A DNA stretch of 47,801 bases, taken from Anaerolineae bacterium (GTDB lineage: Bacteria > Chloroflexota > Anaerolineae > JAFGEY01). Shown here piece by piece: positions 42,967 to 47,801 of this stretch. The stretch's first letter is position 1, and each line of letters opens with the position of its first letter. Under the pieces are notes generated by a model that saw only the letters and a list, made by a program, of their open reading frames with translations, was not told the origin of the DNA and searched no databases. Location: the NCBI GenBank assembly GCA_016783145.1, contig JADHXD010000015.1, positions 1 to 47,801 of the forward strand, in the 5' to 3' direction. The translations under genes were made by a program, and so were the position numbers.

Positions 42967-43087
42967 CTGTTTCCCTCTCCTTGTCCGCCGCACAGGCCGG
43001 GGGCCGGGTGGCGGAGCCCTGAGATCTCTGAAAGGAAGCCAGGGGACGCCCGCCCAGCCACGGGGCTGGGGCCGGCGCGATGGGCCT

Positions 43088-43116
43088 AGTATACTGACAA
43101 AGAGAGACCGTGTCAA
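43088..43116 (-). promoter_or_regulatory. Consensus promoter for adenosine-kinase/xylulokinase genes
   Basis: Minus strand: TTGACA (43111-43116), a 17-base spacer, then TATACT (43088-43093). Transcription would start near 43081, giving a leader of about 115 bases. Confidence 0.85.
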
Positions 43117-43129
43117 TTGATTTCGCCCA

Positions 43130-43158
43130 TTGACAAATCGTCGCATCGGCGGTACAAT
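43130..43158 (+). promoter_or_regulatory. Consensus promoter for the DUF11 giant gene
   Basis: TTGACA (43130-43135), a 17-base spacer, then TACAAT (43153-43158). Its -35 box lies 13 bases from the -35 box of the divergent promoter. Transcription would start near 43165, leaving a leader of about 130 bases. Confidence 0.85.
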
Positions 43159-43174
43159 GAATTTTACCAACAAT

Positions 43175-43228
43175 CTGACGTCTCCCATCATCTCCGTTGT
43201 GCGTCCCCAACCTCGCCACGGACGTCAG
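43175..43228 (+). other. Inverted repeat in the 5' leader of the DUF11 giant gene
   Basis: CTGACGTC (43175-43182) and GACGTCAG (43221-43228) are exact complements with 38 bases between. Both fall in the predicted leader, about 10 bases after the transcription start. It may be an mRNA stem or a protein-binding pair. Confidence 0.45.
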
Positions 43229-43296
43229 GAGCACGACATCGAACTCTACGCACGTTTCCACTTTGCCCAACTCTATAGGAACGCAAGGGGGTAGCC

Positions 43297-46245
43297 ATGA
43301 GCAGTCGATCCAGAACCGTCCATCTGGTGCAGTCGCTCTATCCGCTGATCCTGGGACTGATCCTGGTATGCGGGCTACTGTGGGTCCTCGCGCCTCGCGC
43401 AGTGGTCGAGGCGCAGGCGAGCGGCCCAAAGCTCAGCCTGACCGCGGGTTTAGAGCGCGCCGCCAGTTCGGAGGAGCCGATCGCGCTCCTCGATCACGCG
43501 GCGGCGATCACGCGCACGATCGTTGCGCGCTACAACATGCTGTGGCAGGATGACCTCGTTGTTGGCGAGGGGGCCATCCCCGGGAACGCGATCCATATCA
43601 CCGTGACCGACTCTGCTCACGACGTGGTCGCAACAGGCACGACGACTGACGGGACCTGCCCGTGGTGCGGTCCAGACGGATACTACCTGGAACTGCCCGA
43701 CGGCGTCCTCTACCCCGGGAACACGGTGACCGTGAACTGGGGGGAGGGGTTCGTGGACGCGGTGGAGGTGGTCTCGATGACCGGCTACCCGGACCCGAGC
43801 ACCGACGTGGTCACCGGCACGGCCCCGGCCGAGGGCTGGCTGTGGGCCTTTGTTGAGCGTGTCGGGGGCTGGGACAGGTACGATATCGGGGACGTCGAGG
43901 TGGATGCCAGCGGCGTGTATACGCTGGATCTCGACAGCGAGGGCTGGGATATCCAGTACGGGGACGAGTTTCACATTTACTACCAGGCCCCGAACGGCCA
44001 CCAGGTCGAGTACTGGTTCTGGCTGCCCGCGCCGGAGCTGTGGATCGAAAAGGAGAACACGCCGGGCGCTCCCGTCCCCGGCGGGACGCAGCTCTACCGC
44101 ATCCGCTATGGCAACGGGGGCAACGGGGACGCGGAGAACGTGGTGATCAGCGACACGCTGCCCCTCTCGACGACCTATGCGGGGGACAGCAGCGGCTTTT
44201 CCGTGTACGACATGGGGGATACGGTCACCTGGACCCTGGGCACCGTACCGCGGGGAGCAGAGGGCGAGTTCTACGTCGCGCTCGCCCTGAGCACAGAGCT
44301 GACCGCGGGGGGGGGATTGGAATCCAACTGTGCGACCATTACCACGACCACGCCGGGCGATCCCGACTGGGAGAACAACGGCTCGTGCAGCGGCGGAATG
44401 GAGGTAGGCGAGGGGGACTCGGGCCTGTGGGTGAACAAGAACGTCCATCCCGGCGATCCCCACCCCGGACAGCGCTTCTACTATGAGATCGACTATGGCA
44501 CCGAGGGTCCCGCGGCGAACGGCCCGGCGTGGCTGACCGACACGCTGCCCCTCTCGACGACCTATGAGGGGGGGAACGAGGAGTACGGCTGGGGAGCGCT
44601 GTGGACCGAGGTGGTGACCACCGGCGGGCAGTTCGTGCTCTATGCCCCGGCGGGCATCCCGGGCGACATGGGCGGGCGGATCCGGCTGGCCCTGCGCCTG
44701 GACGAGGAAGTGCCGATCGGCACCCGGCTGGAGAACCGGGTCGAGATCACGGCGGCGACCGACGCGAATCCGGACAACAACTGGGACGTGAACGACGACG
44801 CGCGGGTCAGTGAGCCGCGATACGACCTGCGAACGGACAAGTGGTTCGGCCACGGCGCGGTGGTGCCCGGCGGCTATGCCGCGTATGGCGTCCAATACGA
44901 GAACAAGGGCAACGTGCTCACGCACGCCTGGCTGACCGACACCCTGCCTGCGGGGACCTCGTTCGACCGGGCCTGGAGGTGGAGCCCGGAGGGCGACCAG
45001 CCCGTCGAGCCCTACGCGGTCAGCGAAGAGCAGGTGGTCTTTGACCTGGGCTTCGTGGAGGTCGGCGAGGGAGACATCTTTGACATCCGGCTGGATATCA
45101 GCCCCGAGATTAGCCCCGAGACTCCCCTCGAAAACTGTGCCACGGTGGGCCCCGAACCCGAGTCCAAGGCCTGCGCCACGGTCACTGTCTTCGAGGCCGG
45201 ACACCCCAACCTCTACGTGGACAAGCGGGTAGACAACTATAACCCGGGGAACGATTGGCTCAACTACCAGATCGACGTGCGTAACTATGGGGACGTGACC
45301 GTCGAGGGCGTGCGGATCACCGACACCTATCCCCTCTCGACGACCTTCCACGGGAACTGGGGGCACAACTTCTGGGAAGGCATTGACCTGGTCTCGCACA
45401 ACGAAGGGACCCGCGAGCTGGTCTGGGAGCTGGACCGGCTCGACCCGGGCTGGAGCACAGGGATCAATTTCAGCGTGCAACTCCAGGAGCCCCAGGAGCG
45501 CCTGCGCTGGTACACGAACACGGTCGAGATCGACGTGCCCCCGGACGAGGCCTACGCGGACGACAACCAGGACGTCGAGGTGACCTTTAGCGGCGGCGAG
45601 GTGGACTGGGTGGACGTGAGAGTGTACGGGAGCCGAATCTGGGGGGATGTGCCCGAAGGCCCGATCACGGTGACCACAGAGTCTGCGTGGACAGCGATGG
45701 AGTGGGGCGGCCGCTTTGACTGGGACGCGCCGCACCCGATCCTGCCGGGGCAGGTGATCACCGTGGAGGCGGGCGCGGGCCGTGAGCCCGTAGTGATCGA
45801 GGTGCCGGAGCCCTTTGACGCCGACGCGTCGTCGATCGCGGACGAGGTCTGGGGGCAGGTCGATCGCCTGGACGGCGAGTGGCTCGAGGTGAGCCTGGAC
45901 GGCGGCCCCAGCGTGGAAGTGCAGACCGACGCCTCGGGCTACTTTACCGCGACCTTCTTCGACGTCCCGCGGGGCGGGCGGGGTGAGGTACGCTACCGCA
46001 CCGATGTGGACTATGCCCGCGTCACCTTCCACAGGGGGTTCCAGAGCCCGGACCTGATCCTGGAGGTGAACTATGGCAACGACGGGGTGGACGGCAACTA
46101 CCCACCCGGTCACACGGTGTGGATCACGGTCACCGACAGCGATGGGGAGTTCAAGGCCACCAATGTGGTGACCACGGCCGCGTGGCCGTGGTGGGGCTGG
46201 AGCACGGGCTTTTCGACGAACCACTCCCCCTGGTCCCTCGAGTAG
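43297..46245 (+). CDS. Giant exported DUF11-repeat protein, up to in-frame amber
   Basis: 982 residues up to a TAG at 46243-46245. A signal peptide (about 1-39: SLYPLILGLILVCGLLWVLA then AVVEAQA) is followed by two domain types. One is a beta domain with ITVTDSAHDVVATG and YPGNTVTVNWGEG stretches. The other is a series of DUF11 repeats (about 245-790), each with a linker of the type LWVNKNVHPGDPHPGQ and an ITDTLPLSTTY core. AGGGGG lies 5 bases before the ATG, and a consensus promoter stands upstream. Codon use is smooth across the stop, and the same frame continues coding-like to the window end, so the protein is cut within a domain. An exported surface role is expected. Confidence 0.8.
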   Translation: MSSRSRTVHLVQSLYPLILGLILVCGLLWVLAPRAVVEAQASGPKLSLTAGLERAASSEEPIALLDHAAAITRTIVARYNMLWQDDLVVGEGAIPGNAIHITVTDSAHDVVATGTTTDGTCPWCGPDGYYLELPDGVLYPGNTVTVNWGEGFVDAVEVVSMTGYPDPSTDVVTGTAPAEGWLWAFVERVGGWDRYDIGDVEVDASGVYTLDLDSEGWDIQYGDEFHIYYQAPNGHQVEYWFWLPAPELWIEKENTPGAPVPGGTQLYRIRYGNGGNGDAENVVISDTLPLSTTYAGDSSGFSVYDMGDTVTWTLGTVPRGAEGEFYVALALSTELTAGGGLESNCATITTTTPGDPDWENNGSCSGGMEVGEGDSGLWVNKNVHPGDPHPGQRFYYEIDYGTEGPAANGPAWLTDTLPLSTTYEGGNEEYGWGALWTEVVTTGGQFVLYAPAGIPGDMGGRIRLALRLDEEVPIGTRLENRVEITAATDANPDNNWDVNDDARVSEPRYDLRTDKWFGHGAVVPGGYAAYGVQYENKGNVLTHAWLTDTLPAGTSFDRAWRWSPEGDQPVEPYAVSEEQVVFDLGFVEVGEGDIFDIRLDISPEISPETPLENCATVGPEPESKACATVTVFEAGHPNLYVDKRVDNYNPGNDWLNYQIDVRNYGDVTVEGVRITDTYPLSTTFHGNWGHNFWEGIDLVSHNEGTRELVWELDRLDPGWSTGINFSVQLQEPQERLRWYTNTVEIDVPPDEAYADDNQDVEVTFSGGEVDWVDVRVYGSRIWGDVPEGPITVTTESAWTAMEWGGRFDWDAPHPILPGQVITVEAGAGREPVVIEVPEPFDADASSIADEVWGQVDRLDGEWLEVSLDGGPSVEVQTDASGYFTATFFDVPRGGRGEVRYRTDVDYARVTFHRGFQSPDLILEVNYGNDGVDGNYPPGHTVWITVTDSDGEFKATNVVTTAAWPWWGWSTGFSTNHSPWSLE
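44152..44566 (+). repeat. 28-nt exact repeat in DUF11 units
   Basis: The segment starting GACACGCTGCCCCTCTCGAC occurs identically at 44152-44179 and 44539-44566 and encodes DTLPLSTTY. Diverged copies lie at about 45322 and 47088. It marks the repeat period of the DUF11 units. Confidence 0.7.
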
Positions 46246-47801
46246 CCGGACATCGTGCCCGGGGACTGGGTCTCCGGCGAGGTGGACAACGGGTACACGA
46301 GCACGGTGCAGGTGGGCGAGATCGCGGGCTATGTGGTCGCTGCGGACGACTGGATCACGGGGACGATCGACGCGGGTTGGCTCGGGCAGGAGGTAGAGGT
46401 GCAGTGCGACCCGTGGGTTCCGGATCTGCAGGGCGTATCCGGCCATCGGGACGTGGTTTACCCGGACGGTGCCGACATCTACACCTGCGCCTGGGATCCG
46501 GGCGAGTGGGACGTGCTGCCCGGCCAGGAGATCCGCGTGAGCTACCGGGAGCCGGATGGCGACCGGGTGATGACCGCGTTCCACGAGCCGGCGGCGTACC
46601 TGCAAGTGAGCAAGGGGAGTCACGGCGAGCCGGGCGAGGGAGGGAACCTGGCCTTTGAGGTCCAGTACCGCAACCAAGGGGATGCTGAGGCGGAGAACGT
46701 GGTGATCACGGACACGCTGGTCAGCGGGATGACCTACCTCGGCGATACCTCGGACATCTCGCCGTCGGAGGACGGCAACACGGTGGTCTGGGAGCTGGGC
46801 ACGGTGGTGCCTGGGGACTGGATCGGGTTCGAGGTGTACGTGGCGGTGACGGCGGGTGCGTCGGAGACGATCACCAACGTGGTAGAGATCGCCACGAGCA
46901 GCCCCGATCAGGGTGGCGAGGGGGACAAGCGAGACGAGTGGTCGACGCTCGTGGGAGAGAACCAGACGTCGTTGACCGTGGGCAAGAACGCGTGGACGGG
47001 GGATCCTGCGCCGGGTGGGGAGTTTGTGTGGGCGGTGAACGTGTGCAACCAGAGCAACACGGGGAGCAGCGAGGTGACGCTGACGGACACGCTGCCGCTG
47101 TCGACGACGCTGGTGAACGTGTGGGCGCAGCACGCCGGCTGGCAGGAGGAGTACCGGGACGAGGAGCGGCTGGTGTGGTCGCGACCGACGATGCCCAGTT
47201 GGTGGTGCAGTGAGGTGTACCTGCGGCTGCGTGTGGACGAGGATGCCTGGCCTGGGATGGGGATCTCGAACACGGCGGTGATCAGTGCGTCCAACGACGT
47301 GAACGGCGAGGACAACGAGACGGAGAACTGGGTGTGGGTCAGCAAGCCATACGTGGACCTGTGGGTGAACAAGAACTGGAGCCGGGGGCAGTTGGTGCCC
47401 GGGGGCGAGCTGCACTACAACGTGCAGTATGGCAATGGGGGGAACCTGCCGGTGACGGGGACGATCCAGATCACCGACTGGCTGCCGGTGAGCACGACGT
47501 TCCAGGCGGCGCCAGGGTTCGAGCCTGCGGAGGTGGGCGAGGGGTACGTGGTCTGGGAGCTGGAGGGTCTGGAGAACGGCACTGGGGGTGGGTTCGAGGT
47601 GGTGCTGGAGGTGGACCCAGGGGCGTACCCAGGGACGGTGCTGACCAACAGTGTCGAGATCAGCGCGGGAGTGGACGAGGGCAACCTGGAGAACAACTGG
47701 GCCGAGGCCGTCGAGGAGCTGTACCCGGCGGGTGCGAACCTGCGGGTGTTCAAGTGGGGCCAGTGGAACGAGGACCGGAGCCGGATCCACTACCAGGTGC
47801 A
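46246..47801 (+). pseudogene. Continuation of the DUF11 giant after the amber, runs off window
   Basis: Directly after the TAG the same frame stays open for 518 codons to the end of the window. It reads PDIVPGDWVSGEVDNGYTST and then the remainder of the interrupted beta domain, then at least three more DUF11 repeats (NVVITDTLVSGMTYLGD, VTLTDTLPLSTTLVNVW, IQITDWLPVSTTFQAAP), with the LWVNKNWSRG linker like that before the stop. No ribosome site or sensible start follows the stop. A single CAG-to-TAG change would explain it. Whether this is a true pseudogene, a read error or suppressed termination cannot be told here. The 3' end of the gene is outside the window. Confidence 0.75.

Noticed and set aside
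43450..47790. 1446-codon open frame on the minus strand
   Set aside because: It mirrors the DUF11 giant in full. Its product is a repetitive His/Arg/Val/Pro sequence with no domain. It is open only because the sense strand avoids the codons that would give stops in that frame.
1..47801. tRNA, rRNA, insertion sequence or prophage genes
   Set aside because: No cloverleaf, rRNA stretch, transposase, integrase or phage structural gene was seen on either strand.

Overview
The window is visibly GC-rich, gene-dense bacterial chromosome. The gene set points to the phylum Chloroflexota, probably class Anaerolineae: Pro/Thr-rich linkers, cohesin and LysM surface proteins, GT39 proteins with a soluble C-terminal domain, a SARP-type regulator with an ATPase and TPR repeats, DUF951, DUF5317, archease, and an adhesin ending in a LYLPILLK-type tail. 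This is inference from family content; no rRNA or tRNA marker gene was seen. No CRISPR array, insertion sequence or phage gene was seen.

Layout. 1-7.7 kb: the 3' part of a clan GH-G (MGH1/GH63-like) glycosidase, archease, a membrane-anchored DUF2341-like protein, DUF951, a lipoprotein, a Thr/Pro-linker membrane protein, a GT4 glycosyltransferase overlapping a Wzz-like protein (surface polysaccharide), and a two-S1-domain RNA-binding protein with its own promoter and terminator. 7.7-13.5 kb: mobB and era (divergent), a GAF-PAS histidine kinase, a GT39 membrane glycosyltransferase and a CBS-pair protein. 13.6-17.5 kb: a four-gene run encoding a 581-aa amidotransferase-like/deacetylase-like protein, a TIM-barrel isomerase-like protein, a SpoIIE/PP2C phosphatase and a P-loop protein. 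17.4-24.3 kb (minus strand): in transcription order a 1079-aa STAND-TPR-BTAD regulator, a 48-aa secreted-type peptide, a DUF5317 membrane protein, a small leader-like protein and a hybrid histidine kinase. 24.5-28.1 kb: an HNH nuclease converging on a GT4 enzyme, then a cohesin-LysM protein and a membrane cohesin protein. 28.2-40.1 kb (minus strand): membrane diguanylate cyclase, 99-aa membrane protein, TPR protein, 909-aa anchored Ig-like protein and 1897-aa adhesin, all tightly packed. 40.2-43 kb: type-4 uracil-DNA glycosylase, xylulokinase and adenosine-specific kinase. 43.3 kb to the end: a very large exported DUF11-repeat protein with one in-frame amber codon, running off the window.

The promoters are unusually readable. 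Several match sigma-70 TTGxxx-17-TATAAT, often with an extended -10 (TGn), and at three places two promoters sit back to back between divergent genes. They also settle several start codons.

The two most interesting groups are the TPR-regulator/mini-peptide/DUF5317/kinase cluster, which is laid out like a peptide-signalling system, and the diguanylate cyclase-TPR-giant adhesin operon, a candidate c-di-GMP-linked adhesion system.
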